A DNA stretch of 64,000 nucleotides from an uncultured Bacilli bacterium (GCA_934141535.1 CAKPCH010000002.1:99214-163213), one strand, 5' to 3'. Shown: positions 9,578-18,594, numbered from the stretch's first letter. The notes: generated by a model from the letters alone, not told the origin. Numbers and translations are program-made.

Positions 9578-10687
9578 TTAATCTATTACATATGGATGAT
9601 CCTTAGATCCATCACCTGTTTTTACTATTTCATTACCATCTATATATATAACATAAAACGCATTTCTCTCTTCATTAGCTTCTGTTACTCTCAAGAATCC
9701 TGAACTTACATAAAATACCTCATAAGAATTGGTTGCTACAGGATTTAATGTCCAAGTATTAAATCCTACATATCTTAGATAATTATAATTTATACAAGAT
9801 CTAGCATTTAAATTTGTACATTCTTTATCATTACTAGCAAGTGCAAAATCATTTACACTTGGTAATGAAATTATTTGTTTTGTAGCATATGTTGAACATT
9901 CATCATAATTCTTAATTGTATAATCATCAGCATTTCTTGAATCTATACATACATCATAAGCTATCATGTGCTTTTTAGAGTTTACTTTATACATTTTCTC
10001 ATTTTTATACATAGTATTTAAATATTTTAAAATTGAACTATCTTGATATTTAGTTATTCCTTTAGAATCATTTACACTTGAATTATATTTTGTATCCCAA
10101 GGAAGACTATAACTTAAAGCTTCACTTGATAAAAGTTTAACAATACCATTACTATCAATTCCTAATATTCTATAACTCTTACCAGATAATGTAAGATAAT
10201 CCTTTACTTCATCACCTTTAAATATATAAGAGTTACCTACTTTATATAAACCAGCGCCTTCAGTTACTACATTTTCTTCCAATAGATTTTTCAAAGACTT
10301 AGTATTATAATCTTTACAATTTAAATTAACTGTATAATTATAATAGCCACCTTTATTTTCTTCTACTAATGATCCATTAAGTCTAACTGTAACTTCACCC
10401 TTACAAGTACTATCTTTTAAAGATTTATCAGTACTCTTAATATATTTTTCTTTGACTAATGTATCTAAACTAACACTTTTAACCTCAGCTTCATTAGCAG
10501 GTAATTTACTTTTTAAATATTTTTCTCCTGCAGTTAACATTTTTTTCTCATAAGACTCATAACTAGTTGTCTTATTTGAACACCCTTGAATGAGTGCTAA
10601 AAATATTATTATCAATATTGGTATAAATATTAATAATCCTGCAGTAATTAGAAATTTTTTATCTAATTTTTTTAATGCATCAACCAT
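9578..10687 (-). CDS. Membrane-anchored protein with DUF6273-like C-terminal domain
   Basis: 369 aa. An N-terminal cytosolic stretch and one TM (FLITAGLLIFIPILIIIFLAL) precede a long surface domain. Just after the TM, YEKKMLTAGEKYLKSKLP resembles the helix of pseudopilin-like proteins. From about residue 150 on, SYRILGIDSNGIVKLLSSEAL, PWDTKYNSSVND and ISLPSVNDFALA resemble the DUF6273-type domains common in surface proteins of gut Bacillota. AGGAGGGTTT precedes the ATG. It interrupts the run of VirB2-like genes, so it may be a minor or tip component of the same surface structure. The family call is by resemblance. Confidence 0.6.
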   Translation of the reverse strand: MVDALKKLDKKFLITAGLLIFIPILIIIFLALIQGCSNKTTSYESYEKKMLTAGEKYLKSKLPANEAEVKSVSLDTLVKEKYIKSTDKSLKDSTCKGEVTVRLNGSLVEENKGGYYNYTVNLNCKDYNTKSLKNLLEENVVTEGAGLYKVGNSYIFKGDEVKDYLTLSGKSYRILGIDSNGIVKLLSSEALSYSLPWDTKYNSSVNDSKGITKYQDSSILKYLNTMYKNEKMYKVNSKKHMIAYDVCIDSRNADDYTIKNYDECSTYATKQIISLPSVNDFALASNDKECTNLNARSCINYNYLRYVGFNTWTLNPVATNSYEVFYVSSGFLRVTEANEERNAFYVIYIDGNEIVKTGDGSKDHPYVID

Positions 10688-10698
10688 AAACCCTCCTA

Positions 10699-11178
10699 TT
10701 ATTTAACACAATATTTACCATTTTCTGATAAAGAAGTACCTTTAGGACAAACTCCACCAGATTTTCTATATGTACAATCTCCTTTTATAAAACAGTTAAC
10801 ACAACTCATCATATTATCTCTTGAAGATCCTTTTTCAGCAACAAAACTTATAAGCATTTGAACTATTGTAATTACAAAGAATACAAGTGCACCTGCAATT
10901 AATCTTTTTATAAACATTTGTTGACCTTTTTTTATTTCATCTTCTTTTTGTGCTACTATACCTTTAAATAAATCCATCATCCCAAAAATAACTAATAAAA
11001 TTGGAACTACAATTTTAATAACTGTAATTATTGTTGAAACTGTATTAGGTATTTTTTCATCAATTAATACATCTCCTAAAGCAGCATTACAACTATAAAT
11101 ATCTGCAGCCATTGCTGATGGTACAAACAAAACAAAAGCCAAAACTAAAATTAAACATACATTTTTTATTTTTTTCAT
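10699..11178 (-). CDS. VirB2-like two-TM pilin candidate, paralogue 3
   Basis: 159 aa with a cleavable signal peptide (MKKIKNVCLILVLAFVLFVPSAMAAD). It has the shared core: TM, MMDLFKGIVAQKEDEIKKGQQMF, IKRL, TM. A Cys-containing tail (CVNCFIKGDC and CPKGT) could form disulphides outside the cell. It ends 12 bases before the downstream anchored protein. Confidence 0.68.
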   Translation of the reverse strand: MKKIKNVCLILVLAFVLFVPSAMAADIYSCNAALGDVLIDEKIPNTVSTIITVIKIVVPILLVIFGMMDLFKGIVAQKEDEIKKGQQMFIKRLIAGALVFFVITIVQMLISFVAEKGSSRDNMMSCVNCFIKGDCTYRKSGGVCPKGTSLSENGKYCVK

Positions 11179-11193
11179 ATTATTCCTTCTTTC

Positions 11194-11589
11194 CTACTTA
11201 CTGCAATCATCTCTTAAAAAACAATCTATACACTTTGATATATTATTTGTAGTTGTTGCATCAGCAACAAAACTCACTATAAATTTAACAGCAACTATAA
11301 CAAAGAATATAAGTGCACCCATAACAAGTCTTTTAATAAATAATTTTTGTCCTTTTTTTATTTCATCTTCTTTTCCTGCTGTTATACCTTTCATTAAATC
11401 CATAGTACCCATAACTACTAAAATTACTGGTACTGCTATTTGTACAAGTGTAACAGCAAAACTTGTCAATGATGGAATTTTCTCTGGTATACCTGTTACA
11501 TTACCACAACTAACTTTACTATAAGCACTAACGCTTATTAGTGGAACAAACATAAGAGAAATTATAAATATTTTCAAAACTTTCTTCAT
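11194..11589 (-). CDS. VirB2-like two-TM pilin candidate, paralogue 2
   Basis: About 131 aa starting at ATG 11589 (MKKVLKIFIISLMF), chosen over an upstream in-frame codon because GGGGA lies six bases before it and it clears the upstream gene. It has a signal peptide ending near SVSAYS, then TM, TMDLMKGITAGKEDEIKKGQ, LFIKRLV, TM. The C-terminus has CIDCFLRDDC, the same CxxCF pattern as its neighbours. Confidence 0.68.
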   Translation of the reverse strand: MKKVLKIFIISLMFVPLISVSAYSKVSCGNVTGIPEKIPSLTSFAVTLVQIAVPVILVVMGTMDLMKGITAGKEDEIKKGQKLFIKRLVMGALIFFVIVAVKFIVSFVADATTTNNISKCIDCFLRDDCSK

Positions 11590-11590
11590 A

Positions 11591-12130
11591 TTAAATCCCC
11601 ACTTCACAATCATTATATATAAAACATTTAGCGCACATCATTATACCATTACTGTTTTCATCTCTACCAACAAAACTAATTAAAAGTTTAACTATTACAA
11701 ATACGAAGAATACAAGTGCTGCTGATATTAATCTCTTAACAAAAATTTGTTGACATTTTTTTATTTCATCATCTTTTTGAGCTGATATAGCCTTAACTAA
11801 ATCGATTGACCCAAGTACTACTAATATTATAGGAATTAATATATGAAGAGCAGTATAAAGCTTACTAATAACATTTGGTAATAACGGAGGGATATTCTCT
11901 ATTTTTTTATCGCCAACACCACAGGCAAGTAATTTAGAATCATCTGGTATTTCATCACCATCATATGTATTATTAGGATCTTCAATACATACACCAGCAA
12001 GACCTGCTATACACTCACTACCACATCTAGAACAGTTATCTATACTACATCTACTACAATCTACTGCATTTACACTTAATGGAACAGCAAATATAAGTAA
12101 AGTAATTAAGATCATAATATATTTTTTCAT
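11591..12130 (-). CDS. VirB2-like two-TM pilin candidate, paralogue 1
   Basis: About 179 aa from ATG 12130, which has AATGGAGGAAAT before it. A signal peptide (MKKYIMILITLLIFAVPLSVNA) precedes a Cys-rich segment (CSRCSIDNCSRCGSEC) unique to this copy, then the shared two-TM core with SIDLVKAISAQKDDEIKKCQ. It is the first gene of the VirB2-like run, directly behind a promoter at 12152-12181. The extra Cys-rich head suggests functional divergence after duplication. Confidence 0.68.
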   Translation of the reverse strand: MKKYIMILITLLIFAVPLSVNAVDCSRCSIDNCSRCGSECIAGLAGVCIEDPNNTYDGDEIPDDSKLLACGVGDKKIENIPPLLPNVISKLYTALHILIPIILVVLGSIDLVKAISAQKDDEIKKCQQIFVKRLISAALVFFVFVIVKLLISFVGRDENSNGIMMCAKCFIYNDCEVGI

Positions 12131-12151
12131 ATTTCCTCCATTTACACACAT

Positions 12152-12181
12152 ATTATATACTTTAAGTTAAGATAAAGTCAA
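12152..12181 (-). promoter_or_regulatory. Promoter before the VirB2-like gene run
   Basis: Minus strand TTGACT (12176-12181), 18-base spacer, TATAAT (12152-12157). It lies just after the tadZ stop and before ATG 12130, dividing the Tad part from the T4SS-like part. Confidence 0.68.
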
Positions 12182-12184
12182 TAT

Positions 12185-13189
12185 TTACATTAAAGATTGT
12201 TGTTTAGTAAAGCCTAATTTAAATAACAATTTATTTAATTCTGGTATATTTTTTTCACGTTCATTAAGTGGACATAAATTATAAAATACTTTTACTCTTG
12301 CCTCATATTCAAAATTAGCTACATCAGAATTACTTAATAAACTCTTATTTAATATAATTTTTTTATCTTTTAATCCGTGAAGTGCTGAAGCATTTAAAGT
12401 CATTAATTTTTGTAATTTAATTATTGTTGGTTCTATTAAATAAAGTACATCTTGGCAAAAGCCTTCGGCAACTATACTATTATTAATATCAATAACAATA
12501 ACATTTTTATCCTTATTTTTATTTATAACTCCACCAACTTCACTAGTTATAGTTGAAATTAAATCTTTATCATTAAAATAATTAAAATCAGTTTTATCTA
12601 CTTCTATACCAACTACACTATAATTTTTAGAAAGTTCCTTCTTTATCATATATACCAAACTACTCGCACCCGCTTGTTTAGTAATATTCTTAACTCCTAT
12701 TATTCTAGTTCCAAAATACTCATTAACAGGAGTATCATCAACAACCGGAGCCATGTATTTAGCTTGTGGATTATTTTGGCTTGCTACTTGAGCATTACCA
12801 AATGTAGCATCTAATCTATGAAATTGTGCTACATCACGATAAGTATTAGGAGTATTATATAAATATTGAATTCCCTCAACATTTTTAGTAAAATTATAAA
12901 TTCCCATAGAAACTAAATTAGATATAAAAATAGGATTATCAGTTTGAGCAGTACCATCAAGTAACAATATCACTTTTTCCATATCAAGTGAAATAGATAA
13001 TTTTTGTAAATTAATAATATTAGTATAATCTTTAATAGCCGTTATATCTAATATCATTCTTTGATAGAAAAAATTTTGAAAAGTTGCTATAATCTCATCT
13101 ACATTAAACTCTCCATCCATTTCTTTAATTATATCAATGCCCAAATTTTCCAATAAAGCTTTATTTTTATTTGCTACTATAACATTCAT
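12185..13189 (-). CDS. TadZ/CpaE-like pilus localisation ATPase (degenerate)
   Basis: 334 aa. The N-terminal half resembles the atypical receiver domain of TadZ/CpaE. The C-terminal half resembles a MinD/ParA fold with a degenerate P-loop (ITKQAGASSLVYMI instead of KGGxGKT). NVIVIDINN corresponds to the Walker B strand. TadZ proteins mark the assembly site of Tad pili. Its place among tadA, tadB, tadC and the TadE-like genes fits. The loss of P-loop residues suggests weak or absent ATP hydrolysis. Confidence 0.72.
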   Translation of the reverse strand: MNVIVANKNKALLENLGIDIIKEMDGEFNVDEIIATFQNFFYQRMILDITAIKDYTNIINLQKLSISLDMEKVILLLDGTAQTDNPIFISNLVSMGIYNFTKNVEGIQYLYNTPNTYRDVAQFHRLDATFGNAQVASQNNPQAKYMAPVVDDTPVNEYFGTRIIGVKNITKQAGASSLVYMIKKELSKNYSVVGIEVDKTDFNYFNDKDLISTITSEVGGVINKNKDKNVIVIDINNSIVAEGFCQDVLYLIEPTIIKLQKLMTLNASALHGLKDKKIILNKSLLSNSDVANFEYEARVKVFYNLCPLNEREKNIPELNKLLFKLGFTKQQSLM

Positions 13190-13204
13190 GTATATTTCTC
13201 CTTT

Positions 13205-13609
13205 TTAATAATCATAATTTTTACCTAGTATTTTAGTTTCACTAGATACAGGAAAATCTATTAAATCTTGAACAAATGGTAAATTAAAATGTACAAAAGT
13301 TTGAACTTTATAATAATATCCATCATTTGTTTCATATTGATAAACACAATATCTATATTCAGTAGTGTTTAAATCATCTCCACATTTATCTTTTCCTTCC
13401 ATATTGTACCCAATATTAGAAAGATCATTATTTATCTCTCCTATAGCATCCTCATTATAAGTACCATATTTTTCTATTATACTAATAATTCTATTTTTGG
13501 TTCTATAAGCCTTAGAATAAGATAATATCCCAACAAATAAAAGCATTACAATAATAACTATAAAAATTATTATATATAAAAGCATAGCGTTTCCAATTGA
13601 CTCTTTCAA
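13205..13609 (-). CDS. TadE-like minor pseudopilin (TTG start)
   Basis: About 134 aa. I place the start at TTG 13609, giving leader MKESIGNAM, because AGGGG lies eight bases upstream and because the neighbouring paralogue and the pilin start MKESVG and MKEAAG. A TTG at 13618 is in frame but sits directly on the ribosome site. One TM at residues about 10-30 (LLYIIIFIVIIVMLLFVGIL) is followed by a surface domain. The architecture is that of TadE/TadF pseudopilins. It overlaps the end of the upstream paralogue's region by translational coupling. Confidence 0.68.
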   Translation of the reverse strand: MKESIGNAMLLYIIIFIVIIVMLLFVGILSYSKAYRTKNRIISIIEKYGTYNEDAIGEINNDLSNIGYNMEGKDKCGDDLNTTEYRYCVYQYETNDGYYYKVQTFVHFNLPFVQDLIDFPVSSETKILGKNYDY

Positions 13610-13614
13610 ATATA

Positions 13615-14085
13615 TCAACCCCTATTTTCAAAATCATACATTCTATTAGTATTAGAATATATTGGTATATCAAGTAAATTATGTATTATAGGTATATTAA
13701 GTAACATATTAGTTCTTACCTTATAATAATAGTAATCATCTTCAATACATTCATAAACACAATAGCCTAATTTACCATCACTATATAAAATACCACTTAC
13801 ATTTGTTATTAAATTACAAACAGTATTACCAGATTTTATTTGAGGTTTATTAGAACAATTATTTGAAATATCTACCTTACCATAACCTATATCATTTAAT
13901 TTAGAAGCAATCTCATTTTCAGATAAATTATTATAACCCTCATACTTTTCTATTGAATTAGTAATAACATTTGTAACTTTATTCGCCTTATAATATATAA
14001 GAGCAAAAGAAAGAAAAGTAAAAATTATTATTATAAAAGTTATAATTATATTTAAAGTTGCATAATATCCAACACTTTCTTTCAT
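13615..14085 (-). CDS. TadE-like minor pseudopilin
   Basis: 156 aa starting MKESVGYYATLN after AGGAGGCTAAT. A single N-terminal TM (IIITFIIIIFTFLSFALIYY) is followed by a surface domain with Cys residues, similar to the next gene in the FVCVYEC/YYYKVRT and NIPIIHNLLDIPI segments. The two are tandem paralogues. TadE-like proteins are minor pilins processed by the prepilin peptidase; no such peptidase is in view. The stop is TGA. Confidence 0.7.
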   Translation of the reverse strand: MKESVGYYATLNIIITFIIIIFTFLSFALIYYKANKVTNVITNSIEKYEGYNNLSENEIASKLNDIGYGKVDISNNCSNKPQIKSGNTVCNLITNVSGILYSDGKLGYCVYECIEDDYYYYKVRTNMLLNIPIIHNLLDIPIYSNTNRMYDFENRG

Positions 14086-14155
14086 ATTAGCCTCCTATTA
14101 TTATTCCATTCTAATAATAATTATATCAGTGAATATAAAAAAGGTCAATAACAAC

Positions 14156-14177
14156 AAAAAAAGTCCGAAGACTTTTT
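14156..14177 (-). terminator. Terminator directly after the pilin gene
   Basis: Minus strand AAAAAGTC, TTCG tetraloop, GACTTTTTT, overlapping the pilin stop codon. It would leave most transcripts ending after the pilin, with partial read-through into the TadE-like genes. Confidence 0.85.
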
Positions 14178-14376
14178 ACATTTGTATCTCACTACCATCT
14201 GGTCCAACACATTGAGAACCATTCCATGCGCCACCTTTTTCAGCACATTCTGTTTGTTTATTACCTTTCATACTATTCATTATATTAGTAACAATTAATG
14301 TACCAGCTGCTAAAACGATTGCTATTAAAACGATTGTTACTATTGTCATATTAGCCTCTCCTGCTGCTTCTTTCAT
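14176..14376 (-). CDS. Flp-like Tad pilin subunit
   Basis: 66 aa, ATG 14376 behind AGGTGATATTTG. Short leader MKEAAGEA, then one hydrophobic helix (MTIVTIVLIAIVLAAGTLIVTNIM), then a small polar tail with two Cys. Size, short leader and single helix are those of Flp/Tad major pilins. It has its own promoter and terminator, which fits a subunit needed in large excess. The Gly6 followed by Glu is a plausible processing site; this is inference. Confidence 0.78.
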   Translation of the reverse strand: MKEAAGEANMTIVTIVLIAIVLAAGTLIVTNIMNSMKGNKQTECAEKGGAWNGSQCVGPDGSEIQM

Positions 14377-14409
14377 CAAATATCACCTACCTTTATTTTT
14401 ACTAAATAA

Positions 14410-14439
14410 ATTTTAACATAAATGTGTATTGTTAGTCAA
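14410..14439 (-). promoter_or_regulatory. Promoter of the pilin gene
   Basis: Minus strand TTGACT (14434-14439), 18-base spacer ending in TGT, TAAAAT (14410-14415). Confidence 0.68.
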
Positions 14440-14472
14440 TATACGCATAATATTATTTACATGTTTTTACGT

Positions 14473-15270
14473 TTATATCCCCATTAATATAGTCATAGAC
14501 ATAAATAATACCATTATTACTCCACCACCAGTAACAAATAACATTATCATAGTTCTTTTTTCTATAGCTTCTAGTCTATTTTTATATTTAATTTCTCTTG
14601 CTTTATTTTGAAGTGTAGATACTGTTTTAGAAAACATCATTATTTGTTCATGCTTATCTTCACTACTACCAAGACTTAAACGATATAAAAGTCTCATCAT
14701 ACGCATTGAATCCCTAACTGGATATTCATTAGCAAAATCTATATAAGGTTGAATTGTAGAATCACCTTCATCAATTTTAGACACTAGTTTTCTAAGACCA
14801 GGTCTAAAAATTTCAGGAGCTGTATCTATACTTCTACTAAGCGCTACTGGAACTGTATAATGCTGTACTAGGATTTCTAAACTTTTTAAATAATACGGAA
14901 GCATTGAATCCATTGTGTGAAGTCTTGCTTTATAATAGCTTTTTAACTTAGTATAACCACTTTTATACATCATAAAACCTGCTACGAAAGCAAACACTGC
15001 ATATAAATAATTTAAATTACCTGTAAGAGCTAGTAAGAATATTATTACCATAGTAATTAATATGCCATCTCTTATTCTTCTCATAAACAATGCATCTATA
15101 TCTAAATCAGCATCCTTATATTTTACTCTTAGTAAGAATTCATAATCCTTTTCCATCATTCTTTTTAGAATAGGATTTATATCATTAATAAAACCCTTAG
15201 TATCTAAAATTTGATTATAAGCAAATACAAAGAGTGCTAAAACTGTAACAATTACATATACCCAAATCAT
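14473..15270 (-). CDS. tadC: TadC-like inner-membrane platform protein
   Basis: 265 aa. Hydrophobic segments at the N-terminus, around residues 75-110 and at the C-terminus (TMIMLFVTGGGVIMVLFMSM) flank a cytosolic helical T2SF domain. With TadB it forms the membrane platform on which TadA drives pilus assembly. Its ATG overlaps the tadB stop (TAATG), so the two are coupled. Confidence 0.83.
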   Translation of the reverse strand: MIWVYVIVTVLALFVFAYNQILDTKGFINDINPILKRMMEKDYEFLLRVKYKDADLDIDALFMRRIRDGILITMVIIFLLALTGNLNYLYAVFAFVAGFMMYKSGYTKLKSYYKARLHTMDSMLPYYLKSLEILVQHYTVPVALSRSIDTAPEIFRPGLRKLVSKIDEGDSTIQPYIDFANEYPVRDSMRMMRLLYRLSLGSSEDKHEQIMMFSKTVSTLQNKAREIKYKNRLEAIEKRTMIMLFVTGGGVIMVLFMSMTILMGI

Positions 15271-16172
15271 TATTCAGCCCCCACATTCTCATTATAAAAT
15301 TTTGTACCTGCTAATAAGAAATAAGTATTAACAATAACAATTATATGGAGTAATACTTGTACATACCATAGCTTTAGCATGGTTTGATATGTATCACCTA
15401 ACATTATTTGAACAAGTGCTATCATTAAATATAACATAAGTCCAAATACAACAAACTTTTTATAGAATGCTGCTCTATCAATTCTATCTCTATAAACTGC
15501 TTCTACAAGCATATCTATATCTAGTGACATATTTTCAAGAGAATCACTAGCATCCTTAGAACCTTCATTAGTTATTTGAAGGAATAATTGATGCATATTT
15601 CTTACCATATAGTAATCATATTTTTCATTCATAAACTCTAAAGATTGATTAATTGTTCCATTTTCATAAGCCATATCTATCATAGTTTTAACATCTCGTT
15701 TTACAGGATCTTCAAGTACACCTGAAGCATAAACACCCTCTAATGACTTAACAAAACTTTGAGTAGTAGCAAATTCCATTATTACATTTGTTGTATATAC
15801 TTGTATTTGCTCAAATATAAATTCACTATAAAGTCTTTTACATCTTAAATAACTTAAATAAGGAACAGCAGCAACTGCTATTACTGCATATATTATTGAT
15901 ACAACTAAATTATAAAAATATAAATATGTTATACCTCCAGCGCCAACAGCAAATATTATAACTTGCCCTATATATTGTTGAACAGTATAATCTTGCTTTA
16001 ACTCTTTAATCTTTTTTCTAATTTCTTTATATGTATAAGGAGCTACTTTGCTATAAAGTCTTCTACTTTGACTACTAACAAATTGATAAGCTTGTTCCCC
16101 AACTTGGCTTCTATATATCACTAAAAATATAAAAATGATTGCTACTATTGCAAATACCAATATAGTTCCCAT
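15270..16172 (-). CDS. tadB: TadB-like inner-membrane platform protein
   Basis: 300 aa. N-terminal TM, two TM near residues 70-105, a cytosolic T2SF-like helical domain (DASDSLENMSLDIDMLVEAVYRD region) and C-terminal TM pair. AGGAGGGATAAGA precedes the ATG. It lies between the tadA ATPase and tadC, the standard Tad order. Confidence 0.83.
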   Translation of the reverse strand: MGTILVFAIVAIIFIFLVIYRSQVGEQAYQFVSSQSRRLYSKVAPYTYKEIRKKIKELKQDYTVQQYIGQVIIFAVGAGGITYLYFYNLVVSIIYAVIAVAAVPYLSYLRCKRLYSEFIFEQIQVYTTNVIMEFATTQSFVKSLEGVYASGVLEDPVKRDVKTMIDMAYENGTINQSLEFMNEKYDYYMVRNMHQLFLQITNEGSKDASDSLENMSLDIDMLVEAVYRDRIDRAAFYKKFVVFGLMLYLMIALVQIMLGDTYQTMLKLWYVQVLLHIIVIVNTYFLLAGTKFYNENVGAE

Positions 16173-16183
16173 TCTTATCCCTC

Positions 16184-17299
16184 CTATTCAAATATTATTT
16201 CTTCTTCTTTTCTTTCTTGCTCTTCTATTTCCTGTTCTTTATCATATTCTTCTTTTATAAATCCTTGAGGTAAATAAGTACCTTGAGCTTCTAAATACTC
16301 AATTAAATATTTACTAGGATTTCTTCTATACACTTTACCATCAGGTGTCTTTTTATATAAAGTATTGTACACTGCATCATTATCTTCAGTTACATAAAAC
16401 TCAGTAACTTCTGCAATCTCTCTTACAAAACGTTTTGTTGTTCTATCTTGATATCCTCTAATATAAACACCTATTTGAATATATCTATATATTGACTTTA
16501 AAAATTGTTCAATATCTTGATTAGTTTCTAGCAAACTATACATACGGTTTGGAATAGATGCTGCTTTATCAGCATGTATTGTAGATAAAATATAATGTCC
16601 TGATGAAATAGAGTTTCTAACTGCCATTACTGCTTCAGCACTACGTACCTCTGACAATAATATCCACTTAGGATTCTGTCTCATACAAGTAACAAGTACA
16701 TCGGAGTAGCTTGCTATATTATTTGTTTTCATAGCAACTATATCTCTTTTAGGAAATATTTTATCTAAGTGTAACTCCAAAGTATCTTCTATTGTTATTA
16801 TCTTTTCATTTTCATATGTATTTGAAGCCAAAAATTTAATAAACTCAGTTTTACCAGATCCAGTTTCACCACAAGCAATTATATTGCAATGTCCATGAAC
16901 ACAAGTAATCAAGAAATCAAGTATATCTTCTGTTACATATTTTTCTTTTATTATTTTACCACGTTCAAGTCTGATTTTTGCAGGTGTTTTACGTATAACG
17001 CAAGCTACACCATTACGTGCAATAGACTCATGAACAAAATTCATACGCAACTCAGCACTTTCACTGTCCAAAAATGGATGAGCAGCATTAAAACTTTTAC
17101 CCATTACATTTGAACATTGAAATGCAAGTTTTTCTATAAAAGCATTATTTATAGCAGGATTATCAACTCTAAAGATACCTTTTGACAAAGTTTTTAACCA
17201 TACTTGTCCATTATTGCTATAAGAAATATCTGTTATATCATCATTATCTAAATATTCTTGAAGTGGACCAAAGTCCATTCCATCAAATATATTATCCAT
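16184..17299 (-). CDS. tadA: TadA/CpaF pilus assembly ATPase
   Basis: About 371 aa from ATG 17299, which overlaps the cpaB stop by eight bases. A GTG at 17311 is also in frame. It has the secretion-ATPase core: Walker A GETGSGKTEF, Asp box ITIEDTLEL, Walker B WILLSEVRSAEA and His box STIHADKA. CpaF/TadA hexamers power pilus extension and retraction at the inner membrane. The N-terminal domain is short compared with Gram-negative CpaF. Confidence 0.92.
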   Translation of the reverse strand: MDNIFDGMDFGPLQEYLDNDDITDISYSNNGQVWLKTLSKGIFRVDNPAINNAFIEKLAFQCSNVMGKSFNAAHPFLDSESAELRMNFVHESIARNGVACVIRKTPAKIRLERGKIIKEKYVTEDILDFLITCVHGHCNIIACGETGSGKTEFIKFLASNTYENEKIITIEDTLELHLDKIFPKRDIVAMKTNNIASYSDVLVTCMRQNPKWILLSEVRSAEAVMAVRNSISSGHYILSTIHADKAASIPNRMYSLLETNQDIEQFLKSIYRYIQIGVYIRGYQDRTTKRFVREIAEVTEFYVTEDNDAVYNTLYKKTPDGKVYRRNPSKYLIEYLEAQGTYLPQGFIKEEYDKEQEIEEQERKEEEIIFE

Positions 17300-18161
17300 T
17301 ATTTGTACCACTTGTATTTGTGTTTGTATTATTTGTTTGATTATTTGTAGTATTGTTTGTTGTATTATCTTCTACTTCTTTAACAATAACGTCTTCTTCT
17401 ACAGTAATAGTTTGAGCATCTATATAATCTCTTAATGTTGCACTTGTTACAATTACATAATCCTCGCTTGGAACAGTAGAACCTCTTGGAGCAATTACTA
17501 AATCTATATTTAAATACTCTGCCTTCTTTAGTAACATATAATAATCTTGACTAACTGCAAATCCTATTTTAGCTGGTGTTCCAACATCTGATGAATCATC
17601 AAATATATTTTTACCATTAGAATCATGTACTACAAGCACCTTAATGTTTTTCATTAATTTACCAAACATTATTGCACCATTTTCATCTTTAGCTTTCATA
17701 TATATATCAATATATGTATCAGGTAAAACTGAATTACCAAGAGTACTTGCTATATTAACACTCATATAGTATCCAAGTTCCCCTTTATCATGATCTAATT
17801 GTTCAATCCAGTTTCCTGGTAATTTATCTGCACTAACTATCCAATCAGTATAAAATACACTATCTTTTGGTACAGTAACATTTACATTAGTATATTTACC
17901 TATTATATTAGCAGAAGATCTTATAACTCCTTCTCCTACCATACTGCTTGCCACTTGTTTATAAGTTACATCACTAGCTTTAATTTGAGTTTTAGGGTTT
18001 ATTTTATTTACAGCTACTGGAATACTAAGTGGATTAGTTTTACTCTTAATACTATAACTATATCCAATATATAATACCACTAGCATAATTAAAATTGCTA
18101 TTATTGTAACCACATTTTTATTCTTAAAAAATCTCTTTAACCCTATCATAAAATTATTCAT
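17292..18161 (-). CDS. cpaB: CpaB-like SAF-domain pilus assembly protein
   Basis: 289 aa. One N-terminal TM (VVTIIAILIMLVVLYIGYSY), then an SAF-like domain (IPVAVNKINPKTQIKASDVTYKQV), then a CpaB C-terminal region, ending in a Thr/Asn-rich tail from about residue 265. CpaB/RcpC proteins sit in the envelope and support Tad pilus biogenesis. AAAGGAGAATAAAAAG precedes the ATG. The low-complexity tail suggests an exposed spacer. Confidence 0.78.
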   Translation of the reverse strand: MNNFMIGLKRFFKNKNVVTIIAILIMLVVLYIGYSYSIKSKTNPLSIPVAVNKINPKTQIKASDVTYKQVASSMVGEGVIRSSANIIGKYTNVNVTVPKDSVFYTDWIVSADKLPGNWIEQLDHDKGELGYYMSVNIASTLGNSVLPDTYIDIYMKAKDENGAIMFGKLMKNIKVLVVHDSNGKNIFDDSSDVGTPAKIGFAVSQDYYMLLKKAEYLNIDLVIAPRGSTVPSEDYVIVTSATLRDYIDAQTITVEEDVIVKEVEDNTTNNTTNNQTNNTNTNTSGTNNG

Positions 18162-18165
18162 CTTT

Positions 18166-18594
18166 TTATTCTCCTTTCAAATACTTTGTTTCTAATATGG
18201 CATCTATATTATTTACTATATCAAATGTAATATATTCTCCATTTGGTAATATACCAGTAGTAGATCCTTTAACACTTGATACCCTAAGACTAACCTTTGG
18301 AGGTACTTCATTAACATCAAATATCTCTATTTTATAAGTATTTGATAAATCTGCATTTTCTGCAAATCTTCTTATGAAGCTCTCAACAAATTTTTCTTCA
18401 ACTATTCTAATAGTTCCATCATTTCTATATGCTGATAAATCTATTGCATCATACATGGCAGATTCTGTTGTCTCTTTTAATAAGTTATAATTGTGCTGAT
18501 CTGTACTAGTTACATTAGAAAAAAACCAAATAACTATTATAGCAGTTATACCAAGTACGAAAACAGCGTATCCCCAAATCGAATCCTTCATCAT
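18166..18594 (-). CDS. First gene of Tad operon: pseudopilin-like protein (DUF5411-like)
   Basis: About 142 aa. The start is ATG 18594: the promoter -10 box is at 18636-18641 and AGGTGATATG is adjacent, so the longer in-frame start at 18645 would be untranscribed. Leader MKDSIWGY resembles the MKES/MKEA leaders of the pilin and TadE-like proteins. One TM (AVFVLGITAIIVIWFF) is followed by a surface domain. It resembles an uncharacterised family seen at the head of Tad loci in Bacillota; that match is from memory and unverified. Confidence 0.65.
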   Translation of the reverse strand: MMKDSIWGYAVFVLGITAIIVIWFFSNVTSTDQHNYNLLKETTESAMYDAIDLSAYRNDGTIRIVEEKFVESFIRRFAENADLSNTYKIEIFDVNEVPPKVSLRVSSVKGSTTGILPNGEYITFDIVNNIDAILETKYLKGE

